Source: Trichoderma breve (lineage: Eukaryota; Ascomycota; Sordariomycetes; Hypocreales; Hypocreaceae). Taken from it: DNA of 64,000 nucleotides. Made by a program: the position numbers and the translations under genes. Positions 24,201-35,943 of this stretch are shown here, piece by piece. Positions within the stretch are counted from its first letter, which is position 1. Each line of letters opens with the position of its first letter. Under the pieces are notes generated by a model that saw nothing but the letters and a program-made list of their open reading frames with translations, did not search any database and had not been told where the DNA came from. The DNA is taken from the NCBI RefSeq assembly GCF_028502605.1, contig NC_079235.1, positions 3,472,001 through 3,536,000 on the forward strand. The letters are read 5' to 3'.

Positions 24201-24350
24201 CACGCTATTGACTACAGTCCAGATGATCACCGATTCGATCTCCGTCCTTTCCTTTACCCCCCCGCGTTCGAGGGCTGGTCGTTCAAGAAGATTGACGAGC
24301 GCGTAGCAGCATTGGAGAAGGCTCTAGAACGGAAACAGGCTAAAGCATAG
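21213..24350 (+). CDS. QNS1: Glutamine-dependent NAD+ synthetase
   Basis: Fourteen exons (21213-21370, 21469-21672, 21798-21998, 22059-22195, 22251-22546, 22646-22679, 22754-23161, 23225-23368, 23430-23496, 23633-23703, 23762-23812, 23871-23911, 23974-24110, 24167-24350) sum to 710 residues, against 714 in yeast Qns1. The N-terminal nitrilase-type glutaminase domain shows its catalytic triad at canonical positions: E45 ([10 protein letters not shown]), K114 ([11 protein letters not shown]) and C175 (ETCEELFTP). The C-terminal ATP pyrophosphatase domain has the P-loop LSGGIDS (356-362). The enzyme makes the last step of NAD+ synthesis, amidating nicotinate adenine dinucleotide with ammonia tunnelled from glutamine, in the cytosol. 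All 13 introns are short (55-136 nt) and every joint keeps conserved sequence in frame. One exon is only 34 nt. Confidence 0.97.
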
Positions 24351-27124
24351 AAAGGATTGATGTTTCATCAAGAAATAAAACAAAAATACTCGTCCAGGCC
24401 ACCATCGTTACCAATGTGTTGACTGTCCTCTTCCCCGTACGTGGCAACCTCACATGCTTTCAAACTGACTTCCCGGCCGGATGTCGGTTCCGGGGGACTG
24501 CTGCTGTTGGCTCCTCCTCACAACTTTATCAGGGTGCAGACAGCGTTATCTTTTCCCAAAGGATCCCGGTTTCACAATGACCAATTAGGCTATTTGGGTG
24601 CCGTCCAACGGCATATCGCTTCTGTGTGAAAAGCCACAAGTCAAACGGGTACCAACGAGAAACAAGCATCATCATTGGGCCTTTACAGCTGTTACCTACC
24701 AACAAACATGTTGTTAGTCTCGCAGTCCCCATGTCCCGTATGGAGCATCAGAGTGCAGAGTACCGTTCATTTAGCATTAGGCTCCTCCCCCCCCTTGAAC
24801 GAGTGATGTATCATATTGGGGAGCTTCCGGGGAATGCTTGCCGGCATTGACGGCCATCGTCCTAACTACGAGAAACTACCAACTAGCACTGCTACTGCGG
24901 GAAGGCATAGTAAGAAGGGGGAAACTCCCGGTCCTATTGCGGAGTCTTGAAGGGCTCGAAAGACGCCTGCAGAAGATGCAGAACGAAACGAAACTGCAGA
25001 AAGCGCAAAACAGCCATGGGTCCCCTCCCCAGGCATTAGCACCGCGAGAGAGAGAGAGAAAAGTGCTACGATTTCTAATGCAACCCTCCTAGGACGAAGG
25101 AAACGAGCGGGGGGGTGTTGCGTGTGGCATCATTCGTCATCTTTACTCTCTCTCTTCCTGCCGTCAGCCCAGTTGGATCAAGTTGGGCCGTCTCACTCTC
25201 TTGCCATTAACCAGAAACGTTGTCGTCAGCACAACCACTTGCACATCTAGATCTCGGCATCCCCGTCGATCACGGTCCAGTGAGCACTGGCGCGAACCAC
25301 AAGCCCGACTATTGTGTAAGAGATCTTGGTTAGGGCCATTGCGGGAGTGCCTGTGAAGTCGAGGCCTAATCCCAACTCTGCTAGTCAGCTTGGGAACTGA
25401 ACGGGACTGTGAGTAGGTTCGTTGTTTGCCGTTAGATGTATTCGTTATGCCTTGGTAGGCTTTGACTTTCCCTTCTTCCCTATAAATAGTGTATAGGACC
25501 TATCACAAATACAATACGAACACTGGACACTCTATACATAGTTGTCGAGTAATGTGATTAACAAGTGCCAACATGCCAGCACCGCTCCGTAATTAAGCGG
25601 AGATTTTTAAGCTGGCGGTAGCGAGGGACTGGGATTATGAGTTGTCTCCGTGATGCCAGGCAAAGGGGACGGCCAATTACTACCTGTGCTTTCCGTATTC
25701 CGTGGGCACCCGTATTCCGCGTTTGCATTCCGTAATACTGGGTTGTTAAATTGCCGGTGTTATGCTTGGGGTCAGATCGGCCAAGGGAAGATTGTGTCTC
25801 CTTCTCCTTTCTGTCAGGCAATTAGCACAGGGCTCGGTCACTAATTGCCGGAGACAAAAGGAGAAGATGGGGTTAACGAGACGGGGTCCTTGTCGATGGC
25901 GTTGTGGCGTTAGAAGTTGGTCTTTTTTGACAGGTAGGCGCGGAGCCGAAGAAGCAGAAAGAAGAGTTGCATAAGCCATCTCGACACAAGAGCACGGAAG
26001 TCCGCACACACACAGGCTCGCAAAAGGACCAAATTTCGGGCCCGCGACAAGTCTCAAACACACAGCTTCGGCTTTGCGGACAAAGATGCCAAAGGCGCTT
26101 GGGTTTCGTTTATCGACTCTGGGGGCTCCAGGACAACGCTATGCTAGGGCGAGGCAGGGGCTCGATGATAGTTGGGATGCGGAAGAAAAGCCGACTTGGC
26201 CCGTCATGCTCGAGTCCATTTTTTTCGTGCGTTAGCCGACTTGTCTGTTGTTCGCTTGGGCTGTTTTGTTTGTTCGTTGTGCTAGTGCAGAGAGAATCAA
26301 TCCTCCCCCTCCCCTTTCTCTGTTGTGAGTGATCGGACGACAGCTTCGGAGATGGGCGCGGGCGGCTCGCACGAGCATGCATCCAGGTAATACTGTAGTG
26401 CTGTAGCGCATCAGCAATGACATTTTGACTAGAGTGAGTGCTGACGCCTCGTTTTTGCTTTTTTTTCTCCCATCTTTTTTTTCTCCAGTTCCCGCTCCGG
26501 CCCCCAACGTATCTATCTCGGCCGGGGATAAGACGCTATGTAGGCTCGAGCATTAGCGCAACGCGACCTGCCTTTCTTTGGACGTTGCGATGTGATGCGT
26601 TGCGACGACGGCAATGCAGGAGCATCAAGACGGAAACTTGTCTCTTTTTGAGGCAAGGTCAGGCCAGACCACACCAGTCCAGACAAGTCGGGTAAGGTCA
26701 GCACAGGCACCGTCCATCCAGACCAGAAAGCGGCATGTAGGCTACGATGCACTGTAGCAGCAGTATTACCAACGGCATCTCTTGGCTCCAAGGGATGAAT
26801 GGTCGTGCGTACGGCACAGTACCGTACCGTAGGATCCATGGATCAGCGACGTTTAGTCCTTTCCTAGCACCGCACACGCATCTTTACTGCCGACGTCTGA
26901 AGGGGGATCGCCGTCCATCTGCACGGAGCAGGGCTGCGGCCAACACTAGTCGAGCTCCGCACAGACATTGGTCCAAATAACCTCTGGTCCGACGTGTAGT
27001 ATATCTTGTGTCTTGTGCTTGGAGATGCCAGGCCTTCTAGTCCAGCGCCACCGACACACACACTTGGTAGAACTTTGAAAAGTAGCACCACTATGTCGTA
27101 GGTGCAAGCATGTACTCGCAGCCC

Positions 27125-27154
27125 AAGTTCAGCAGCAAGTTCAGCAGCAAGTCC
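27125..27154 (+). repeat. Short tandem repeat, unit AAGTTCAGCAGC
   Basis: Two perfect 12-bp copies followed by a partial third (AAGTCC). Confidence 0.8.
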
Positions 27155-27854
27155 TAGCACCGCTACTAGGGAGGTACTCGCTCCTAGCATGTCTTTGTGG
27201 TTGATCCAGAGGCATTGATGGCGCTTGTTAGTCCGGTCCAGATGTTGGGTCTCTCGATGCTTGGATGTCGCAAGGCGGGTCTTGTGGTGCCGAGAGCCAG
27301 CGACACAGAGACGCCTCAAGTCTTGGCCGATGCCGCTGTCGTCGTCGTTTTTTGCCTGCACCGCCCCGGGATGGCTGCTGTACGAGTATTGATACATGTA
27401 TCGTGTTGATTGTAATGTTGCCACGCATGTCCTCGTGATGATTGCGGTCTTTGGTTTGACTGAGTTGTCCTGGTACCGGTACTTGCACGAGCAACAAGCA
27501 ACATTATGACAGATATGAGCTGATGGCAGCTGGAGATTTCATCTCATCACATTTACAGCCAGGTCGACGACAGGCACATGCCCTTGCCGCAGCTGAGGCC
27601 AGTGGCTCTTGCCCACATCCAGTTGGCTGGACACGCCGCTTTTCCAGCGCCAAGGGACTTGCACATGTACCGGTACCTCTCCGGGCCTGGATCCGTTGCA
27701 TGATGTTGGCAGCCTGCGGCAAGGTCTCCAAATGGTCTGCACATCCAGTACTGTCCAGTACGGTCCAGCACGCAAAGACGATGCCCCGCCATCTCCTAAA
27801 GGCCGTCCCACCAACGCGCAGAAGTATCAGTACGCGCATGCAAGCCCCCTTCTG

Positions 27855-27880
27855 CCATCCCATCCCATCCCCATCCATCC
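27855..27880 (+). repeat. CATCC microsatellite
   Basis: Five or so imperfect CATCC/CATC units in a row. Confidence 0.7.
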
Positions 27881-27925
27881 ATTAAGCAGAGCCACTACCG
27901 TTTGGCACCGACTGCTAGGGTTCCC

Positions 27926-27953
27926 TAGCATTAGCATTAGCATTAGCATTAGC
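27926..27953 (+). repeat. TAGCAT microsatellite
   Basis: Four perfect TAGCAT units plus a partial fifth. The unit resembles but is not the telomeric TTAGGG repeat. Confidence 0.85.
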
Positions 27954-28310
27954 AGCGGAAAGCTGGGCTGGACCTCAGCCTACGGACTACGGGGGAGCTG
28001 CTCGCGCGACTCCAGCTCCTAAACTAGCACCTGGACTGGAGTTGGCCGCACACAAAATGCACCAGGAGCACAAAAAAATAATGGAACTGCAGGGAAAAAA
28101 AGTTTTTGCCGCCAGCATCGAACTCGCATCGCATGCATTGGATGCATCATCAACACGGCGCCGGTGAGCTGCTAGCGGAACTGGATTGACTCGGATCTTG
28201 CTAGCCCTTTCGCTCTCCTTTTTAAGCCCAGCTGGGGCCTGCGCTTGGACCTCCGGCGTGCGAACACATTGATCAGTGCATGTACGGAGCAGTCGTTAGA
28301 TTCATTTTTG

Positions 28311-28353
28311 CATCTCCATCTCCATCCGCATCTCCATCAGCATCTCCATCAGC
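28311..28353 (+). repeat. CATCTC/CATCNN hexamer microsatellite
   Basis: About seven imperfect hexamers of the type CATCTC, CATCCG and CATCAG, about 1 kb upstream of pyr4. Confidence 0.75.
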
Positions 28354-29352
28354 CCCTGGTCGAGCGTCGAGCAAAGCCCTTTCTGCTGCGCTCCCCAAAC
28401 CAGAAACGACCCCAATCCAACTGAAGCCAAAACAAACCGAAACAAACCAAAACCAAAACCAAACGAACCCTGAAAAAAAAACCTCCTTCTCACATCGACT
28501 GACCCCCCGTTGGCGCTCATCCCGTCCGCAAACCCCTGCTCGAACCACCCCAGCAACTCTGGCTCGTTGATCCTACTGCTGCAGGCACTTCCAGGCACGG
28601 TCACCAAAAGCCCTTGTGGGATCCCGTTCGAGACTACTTGTCGTCTGCGGCAATCGGAACGGCGCATGCCAAGCACCAACTGCTCTTGGTCTCTCTATCC
28701 TCTCGTCTTATCTCATCTTTTCTCTTCCTCTCTTCTCTTCTCTCTTCTCCCCTCTGGCTGTCGAGGTCTCACTGGGTAACCTGTGTATCTGTCTGTATTT
28801 TGTGGCGTTGGTCACGTTCGCCAGCTGTCCTTCATATCTAGGGCTCCTCAACTGACCGAGCTCCCTTTCTGGACCGGTGGGCTTTATTACATCTGGCTGC
28901 TGAGTGACCCGGCATCGTCTCCCGGCGCAGCTGTTTCAATTTCTTTCTTTTTCTTTTTCCCAGACTTCTTTCTTTTCTTTTTTCGTCTTCCCGTTATCTC
29001 TCCTCCCCTCTGGTCCACCGCATTTACGCAGCCATCTTTTTACTAAAACCATTCGGTGGTCGCCGGCCTACCTTTTCCCAACGCAATATCGGGTATCGCC
29101 GCCTGCATTGATTCGCCTGCTCCGCTAGCATCTACTTTGCTTCCTCCTCAGACTACTCCCTATTACAATCTTACCAGGGGACGAACCCGACATTAAAGCA
29201 ACTTTTGCTCAGGGCAATTGTTTTCATCACCTTTTTCTCCTCCCGCACGGCTTGCAAGCTCAACGTCATCTCTCCTACAGCTCTGCGCCAGCATCGTTCC
29301 ATTTTCCCGCCACCGCAGCACCCTAAAGATTGAGTTTCCAGCAGCCGCAGCC

Positions 29353-30513
29353 ATGGCACCACACCCGACTCTCAAGACGACCTTCGCCGCGAGGAGCGAA
29401 ACGGCGACGCACCCCCTAACCGCCTATCTGTTCAAGCTCATGGACCTCAAAGCCTCTAACCTGTGCCTGAGCGCCGATGTACCGACAGCGCGGGAGCTCC
29501 TCTACCTTGCTGACAAAATCGGCCCATCCATTGTCGTGCTCAAGACACACTATGACATGGTCTCTGGCTGGGATTTCCATCCCGAGACTGGCACCGGCGC
29601 CAAGCTGGCCACGCTGGCTCGAAAGCACGGATTCCTCATCTTCGAGGACCGCAAGTTCGGGGACATTGGCCACACCGTCGAGCTGCAGTACACCGGCGGA
29701 TCGGCTCGCATTATCGACTGGGCCCACATTGTCAATGTCAACATGGTACCGGGCAAGGCGTCTGTGGCCTCGCTGGCCCAAGGAGCCAAGAGATGGTTAG
29801 AGCGTTATCCCTGTGAAGTCAAGACGTCGGTCACTGTTGGCACTCCCACAATGGATCAGTTTGACGACATCGAGGAGGTCAAGGAGGCCGAGCCCGTCAC
29901 CGTCAATGGAAACGGAAACGGAAACGGGAATGGCTCCTCCAACATGATGGAAAAGCCCATTTACTCTGGTCGAACCGGAGACGGTCGCAAGGGAAGCATT
30001 GTTTCCATCACCACCGTCACTCAGCAGTACGAGTCCGTTGCTTCGCCCCGCTTGGGAAAGGCAATCGCCGAGGGAGACGAGTCACTATTCCCAGGCATTG
30101 AGGAGGCACCGCTAAACCGTGGCCTCTTGATTCTCGCCCAGATGTCTAGTCAAGGCAACTTCATGAACAAGGAGTACACTCAGGCTTGCGTCGAGGCGGC
30201 TAGGGAGCACAAGGACTTTGTCATGGGCTTCATCTCACAGGAGACGCTCAACACAGAGGCTGACGATGCCTTTGTCCACATGACCCCAGGCTGCCAGCTT
30301 CCCCCCGAAGATGAAGACCAGCAGGCAAACGGCACCGTTGGAGGCGATGGCCAAGGCCAGCAGTACAACACGCCGCATAAGATTATTGGCCTCTGCGGTA
30401 GCGACATTGCCATTGTGGGCAGAGGTATCCTCAAGGCCTCAGACCCCGTAGAAGAGGCAGAACGATACCGGTCAGCAGCGTGGAAAGCCTACACAGAGAG
30501 GCTGCTGCGGTAG
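29353..30513 (+). CDS. pyr4: Orotidine-5'-phosphate decarboxylase
   Basis: A single exon of 386 residues. It decarboxylates OMP to UMP, the last step of de novo pyrimidine synthesis, in the cytosol. The active-site strand-loop [10 protein letters not shown] (97-106) and the Lys of VVLKTHYD (K64) are present, as are [19 protein letters not shown] and the C-terminal [20 protein letters not shown]. The large insert (about 165-250) between the core strands is normal for filamentous ascomycetes; here it contains five Asn-Gly repeats (185-194). The overall sequence resembles Trichoderma pyr4 as I remember it and is the main pointer to the organism. The frame is open upstream to about 29218, but [11 protein letters not shown] is the family N-terminus and is chosen as the start. 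Confidence 0.98.
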   Translation: MAPHPTLKTTFAARSETATHPLTAYLFKLMDLKASNLCLSADVPTARELLYLADKIGPSIVVLKTHYDMVSGWDFHPETGTGAKLATLARKHGFLIFEDRKFGDIGHTVELQYTGGSARIIDWAHIVNVNMVPGKASVASLAQGAKRWLERYPCEVKTSVTVGTPTMDQFDDIEEVKEAEPVTVNGNGNGNGNGSSNMMEKPIYSGRTGDGRKGSIVSITTVTQQYESVASPRLGKAIAEGDESLFPGIEEAPLNRGLLILAQMSSQGNFMNKEYTQACVEAAREHKDFVMGFISQETLNTEADDAFVHMTPGCQLPPEDEDQQANGTVGGDGQGQQYNTPHKIIGLCGSDIAIVGRGILKASDPVEEAERYRSAAWKAYTERLLR

Positions 30514-31943
30514 GAAGGAGAAAAATAAAAGCAAGGGGAGGAGTGCGGAGCTGGGGGAAGCTCTTGTCCAATGCCGGCATCATAGAATGCAATGTATTTA
30601 GGCGAACTCTATCTTCTTCTTCCTTTTTGTGGTCTAGCTGGGACGTTGCCCAGTGACGTTGATATCATTGCATGCACAAAGGTGGAGGCGAACTGAACAT
30701 TGGTGGATCTGGAATTTGGAATTTGGTACGATATGCTCGCGAGTTAAGGCAAACAAACGTTGGGATTTTGTAGGAACATTTAGGATCAACGTCGATGGTT
30801 TTATTCTACTTTTTTTCATTATATAGGTAATGAATACGACGGGAATTTTCAAGTCGATAGTATCAATACTATTGGAGCCTATGGAGGCTTTTCTGCTGCT
30901 CCCCCGGTGCTAGGATATAACACCAGGACTACTTTGGTCGCTGCAACATTGCATATGCGTGATCCTGTTCCCCAGCACTTATCTGCTAGCTAGCTCTGGA
31001 GAAAGAGGCCCGTCCATGCCAAAAATAAAACCAACTGCCCGTTGATAGGGAACCATCCCAAGTCTAAAGAAGCACAGCACCGATCCGGGTTAGGTACTTA
31101 ATGCTGGTAATAAGGCTGCCCATATCCGGGATTAGTCGAAGCACGGAGCAACACTGTCCGCCGACGCACTATTTTCTGATCCGCGACAAGGGCTGCTAAA
31201 CATGCAGTGCTCCGATGGCACAATTTACTGACTTTATTCAATAGGTCGATATGGATGCTAGTAAGGTGGTCAAGATTTGGCCCCCCCCCAGAAGAGGCCG
31301 CGTTGATTACCTATTCTCTTGGGCGTTTTAACTTTACCGCTAACATTCCTTATTCAGATACGCTTGGCTCATACCTTGTTTTTAAGCTCATAGAGGTAGT
31401 AGCTGATGAGCGAAGCAATAAAGACAGGGAGTACTGTACGCATTCGAGTCGTCACCCAGACAGGCATTACTTACGCTGCGTAGACAACTCGGCGGGGATG
31501 TCTGCATTGATTGTAATTTACATTACTGATAGCATGTATTACAGAGCAACCCGGGGAAGAAGAATGTCAGCCGGCACATTACAGACTATGGCCGTCTTGG
31601 CAAATACGTAGGCAGAGAAGAGAAACACCAGCAGTAGTACAGTAGGATTAGAATGCACATCTGATTGCAAGCCATCAAATGTACGTACGTCTGGACTATC
31701 AGGTAATCACCGGCGGCCCGGATTTAACGCGGAGTCTTTTTGCGGCAATGCCATGATTCTCCGTGGTCGCCGGTCGCCCCACCTGCCTGCCATTCTTTCG
31801 GTGCAGCTCTTCAGTTCAAGTTTCCAGGCTTGCGCAATTCCGCATTGGTGCCCTTTCCACCGACCATTTTTCTCACTCCCTCACCGTTGCCGCTCCCTCA
31901 AAACCGCATCATCCGAAGCCAGCGTCAATTTCACGAGCGAAAC
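30514..31943. other. Intergenic: 3' flank of pyr4 and promoter of the Zn2Cys6 gene
   Basis: About 1.4 kb, fairly AT-rich to 31600. A 134-codon frame at 31207-31611 has no recognisable content. The part from 31740 on is the 5' UTR or promoter of the regulator and has short upstream frames. No repeat or RNA gene was recognised. Confidence 0.55.
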
Positions 31944-34502
31944 ATGGCCGATATCGAGGTGGCCGTCAATGTGCGGTCCGAGCGGGGCCCGACCAAGAAG
32001 CGGAGACGGGTTGTCATCTCGTGTACCGAGTGTCATCGACGGAAGCAAAAGGTCGGGACCGAGCGAAAGCCCGTTGGATGATCGGGGATGGATGCTGACG
32101 TAGAGCGAACAGTGCGATCGCGAGCTGCCATGCGGGAACTGCAGGTCTAGGAACAAGGAAGCCCACTGCGCCTATGAGGCCGGAGCGCCCACCGCCCGCG
32201 ACCAGGAGACGCAGGCTGGCCTCTACACCTCCAAGCACAGCGATAGCGTCACACCTACTTCGAGGGCCGAGCCGCTGTCGTCTATGGCCACGTCTTGGGG
32301 ATATGCTCAGACGGGGGCGTCCACGCTCTGCTTTCTCCAGAAGATTGAGAGGGCTAGCGAGGCGGATGGAGAGGATGCGCTGTCCAGCGCCTCAGGCCAG
32401 GCCACATACTCAGATACCTTTGCCGTCAAGGAGAAATACAAGGGGCTGATCCGACTGCTGCCCGCCAGGATGTACATTGACCAGCTGGCGGAAATCTTTT
32501 TCAAGGACTTCAACTGGCAGTATTACCTCGTCGAGCCCCAGATCTTCTACGAGCTGCTTGACCAATGGTCCAACTTGCCCTTCAAGGTCCTCTCTTCACG
32601 CGGCCCGGAGGCCTTGTCGCCGGATCTGAGAGTCTTTCCAGCACTACTATTTGAAGTCATTGCAACATCAATGCTGGTTCTCCCCAAGCCTCTCCATGAG
32701 TCTTTTGAATCGCTCAAATACGCTGCCAACATGACGTTTGAGGATTTGGCAGCCGACTACAGCGAGTCTGGGATTGCCATTATCAACCTCTTTGGGCCCA
32801 AGATGCTTTCTTCCACTTCAATCCAAGTTGGATTCATGCGAGCGGCCTTCCTAAAGTACACCGCCAACGTTACTGAATCGGTTCGTGGATGCCCATGGGA
32901 CTCTTATCACGTAGATGTGATGATTTTGCTGACAGTGGTTGTATGGATTAGTGGCACCAGATTGGTAGGACGATAAGAGACGCACAAGAGCTTGGCATGC
33001 ATCGAGATGCACTCGACCCCAAGCCGACGTCTAACGATGTGGAAAGCGTCTTGTTAAACCAGTGGCAGGTGGAGAAGAGGAGGCATCTTTACATGATGTT
33101 GGCAACATGGTACGTGTTTTTCTTCGCCATGTCACCCAAGTGAGAAAATCAAAATTTTCTGACGATAGACATGAAACATGTGTATAGGGACATCCACATG
33201 TGCCTCATCTTAGGCCGCCCGGGCTCTCTAGATTACAGGCATGGAATGCCATCAATTCCCATTGATGCACGTTTTACGACTGCCCAGGATCGATCCAAGA
33301 CGCCAGTCATCCCCAGGGAGGAAGGCATCGATCCTCCTACACCACTGACGAGAAACCTGTTTTTGTACAAAGTCATGATTCCACTGCGGGATGTTCTGGA
33401 CTTGGAGGCTGAAGGGCCGTGCCCCAGAGACTTTTCAAAGGTCCACAAGGTACAGCAGAACATTATGGAGATCCACGATAGCACGCCGGCCGTCTTTCGG
33501 ATAGAGAACCCCGACAGACAGTGGGATCATAGGCCTGATCTGCATTGGCTTCAGCAAGCAAGGTGCCTGTCTGAACAGATGTTCCACTTCACGCTAGTCG
33601 CGCTTCATCGGCCCTACATCTTCCATCGGGAAGAGAGTCGGGTTGAAGTCATCAAGGGCAGTCTTGGCATGCTGGAAATGCAGAGGCAGCTGTTTGCAGG
33701 GTTGCCACCAAAATCCTGGAGGAAGTATGTCTCGCCCAAGTTTCGAAACTGCACGTATCCTCCTTGAGAAGTATTGGCTAACTTTTGTTTTCCCTCTTCA
33801 TCTAGCTGGCATTTATTTTACGGTAGTTTCGACGCTGTGACGCTGATTGCAACCATCTACATATTGTTCCCTTACGAGAATGCCGAGTATCGAGAAATGG
33901 CGCTGCAGCATTGCCACTGGACGGTTGAGCGGTTTGCAACCATGAAGGACATGAACCCCTTGGCCAAGTCGGCGATAGGAGTTCTCCGCGCAGTCGTGGC
34001 TAGACTAGTCAAAGCCATTGGGAACTGCGCGCCCCCATCTTCTATCAGCGCTTCTGCTGATACCCTACGCAACGCCTCTGACACGCCTCTATCGACGACG
34101 AGGACCCTAGGGTCGACGCCGGCAAGTTCGATCGGTAGGGGTTCGATCGGCCGGAGCTCAGCCGAAGGAAGTGTCAAAGTGTCCTCTGAGCTGGTGTCGC
34201 CGGCGGTGGCGGCCCCGTCTACCGGAGAGGATGGGTCGGCTGCTTTCTCATCAATGATGCCTGGCGGATGGGAGATGCCGCAAGATGGGAATGGCTTCCC
34301 CGGCATTGCGCCCTTCTTCGCGATGGGAGATCTCATATACAAAGAGCTGACGGTAGACCAGGACGAAGAAGTCGCACTAAAGACCGACACGGAGATGCTC
34401 GGGGATGATTCATTCCTGTGGCAATTTGAGGGAGGGTTTGGGCAAGATACAGTGTGGCAGCTCTTCAACCAGCATCAGCCAGGTAGCAACGAAACTGGCT
34501 GA
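31944..34502 (+). CDS. Zn2Cys6 fungal-specific transcription factor
   Basis: Five exons (31944-32051, 32113-32910, 32952-33109, 33188-33724, 33806-34502) give 765 residues. The binuclear zinc cluster is complete only after splicing: C27-x2-C30-x6-C37-x5-C43-x2-C46-x8-C55, preceded by basic TKKRRR. The centre (about 150-520) is a fungal-specific transcription factor middle homology domain, with typical phrases WHQIGRTIRDAQELGMHRDA, RHLYMMLATWDIHMCLILGR and FTLVALHRPYIFHREESR. The C-terminus is Ser-rich and acidic and may activate. Intron 1 lies between the second and third zinc Cys and uses a GTCGGG donor; intron 2 is only 41 nt. Zn2Cys6 proteins bind CGG-type half sites in the nucleus. The target pathway cannot be told from sequence, and no biosynthetic cluster lies next to it. 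Confidence 0.93.
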
Positions 34503-35943
34503 GACGGGAGACTTTAAAATTGAGGATAGCGTGATGTACCGTGCTGTGTGAATCGATTCAAGGAACTAGCGGTGATGACACGATTGAATGGGCCAAGAGA
34601 GAGGCGGAAGGGAGTTTGATGAGGTGGCTGGACTCTGTGCTACCACACTAGCAACTAAGCTGGACGCTTCTGCTCGTTTTTTTCTGAGACACACAGGAAG
34701 ATTTCAAGCGGCTGAGTCTTTGGGGGACAAGGATGATTGGTTCCAAGGCCGGCAAACGAACGCTTCTTAATGCGCAGAGCCGTTTGAAAACGAGCAGACC
34801 AGCGCCCCTGGCTTCCAGCTTTGCTTCCCCCCTGCTGAGGGCACAGACAAGACCACATGCGAGTACCACCAAAAGCTACCGCTACAGCTTGGAGAGGATC
34901 AAGACCAATACCACGACTTCAAGTCATTATTATTAGTACTGCATTCAGGATCGTCTCGTTCTGTTCAGAAAAAGAAGAGTACTACAAACAGGCAGAGTGC
35001 AGCAAATCTCAACGCTGAGACCCAGTTGGCGGAAAGGAATAAACGCCTGCGCTAGTCTGCTCTGGGCCATGTTTTACCGCTGACTGCTGCGAACCCCAGC
35101 TTTTGCGCAAGACGGAAGCATCAGAGGTTCAATGTTACTTTTAATAGAACGCTGTTGGATGGTGACATGCTTAATTTTAAGCCCTCAAGTATCAATTTTA
35201 AGACTCTCTAAATTCAATTTTAAGTCCTCAGGTTTAATTTTAATCCCGGCCTTGGGATCAACTTTAAGACGTTTGGATTAATTTTAATCCTCATGGCTAT
35301 CATAAATGGCGAGCAACGACGCCCCTCCAGTTCTAACTTGTACTTGGTGGACACAGCGCAAACAAATAGCCCAACCTAGAAATCCTTCTATTCAATATTA
35401 TTAGTGCACTCACTACCCCGGACAACCAACAAACAAAAGCTGAACCTGGCATTTAATTCATTCAGCCTCAATCAGTGATTCATTTGCTCAGCTTCTTTTC
35501 CATTCCAAAGGAAGGAGGCTTGGCAACTGTGCAAACACGTGCGACACCGCTATTGCGAATCACCATAACGGGTGGCCGCAGTGCACTGAAACAGTACCTC
35601 TCAGCTCGGTTTTTAGAGGGTCAAAAAAAATCTACCTGAGTCGCCACACTTTTTGCTCTCAACAACGACAATCAAACATTCACACTGCATAATATCTATT
35701 CTTCTTTCCCTATTCATTCATTCTTGCCACCTCTCAGCAGCAAGTCAAATATAATAAATATATAACGAAAGAAGCTCTTCTCTATCTCACCTACTTCTTA
35801 TTTCTTCTACACGACTTATTTGCCTAGCGCTCTCACTAGACAAAGGCAGAAAAAAAATCGATTTCAACATCCTTCGCAACAGCGGCAAAGAAGATAGAAA
35901 AGAACACACGCACACACAAAAAAAGAAATTTTAATCATCTAAG
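34503..35943. other. Intergenic: 3' flank of the Zn2Cys6 gene and long promoter of the NYN-CCCH gene
   Basis: Contains the 21-bp-periodic AT repeat described separately. An AC/AT-rich probable 5' UTR (35640-35943) runs up to the next start codon. The purine- and A-rich last 60 bases fit a leader. Small frames near 34590-34930 look random. Confidence 0.6.
35175..35287 (+). repeat. Degenerate 21-bp-periodic repeat, core YAAYTTTAAK
   Basis: Six cores of the form TTTTAA (one CTTTAA) start at 35175, 35196, 35218, 35238, 35262 and 35282. The spacings are 21, 22, 20, 24 and 20 bp, close to two helical turns. Flanks are partly conserved: TCAATTTTAAG or TTAATTTTAA, followed by CCTCA in several units. 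A further isolated TTTTAA lies at 35139. The array is about 0.66 kb upstream of the NYN-CCCH start codon. Confidence 0.75.

Larger units (their letters stand above)
24351..29352. other. 5-kb gene-free region upstream of pyr4
   Basis: No frame here has domain-like sequence. Many frames of 60-186 codons occur on both strands, overlapping one another, as expected by chance in GC-balanced DNA. Simple repeats lie at 27125-27154, 27855-27880, 27926-27953 and 28311-28353. From about 28690 to 28760 and 28930 to 29000 the plus strand is strongly pyrimidine-rich, probably the pyr4 core promoter and 5' UTR. The length is unusual next to the 0.4-2 kb spacers elsewhere; a non-coding transcript, a long regulatory region or decayed sequence are all possible. 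Confidence 0.55.

Noticed and set aside
26864..27424. 186-codon frame on the minus strand upstream of pyr4
   Set aside because: Composition and lack of any recognisable motif fit chance; simple repeats run through it.
27926..27953. TAGCAT repeats as an internal telomere-like tract
   Set aside because: The unit is TAGCAT, not the fungal telomere unit TTAGGG, and only four copies exist.
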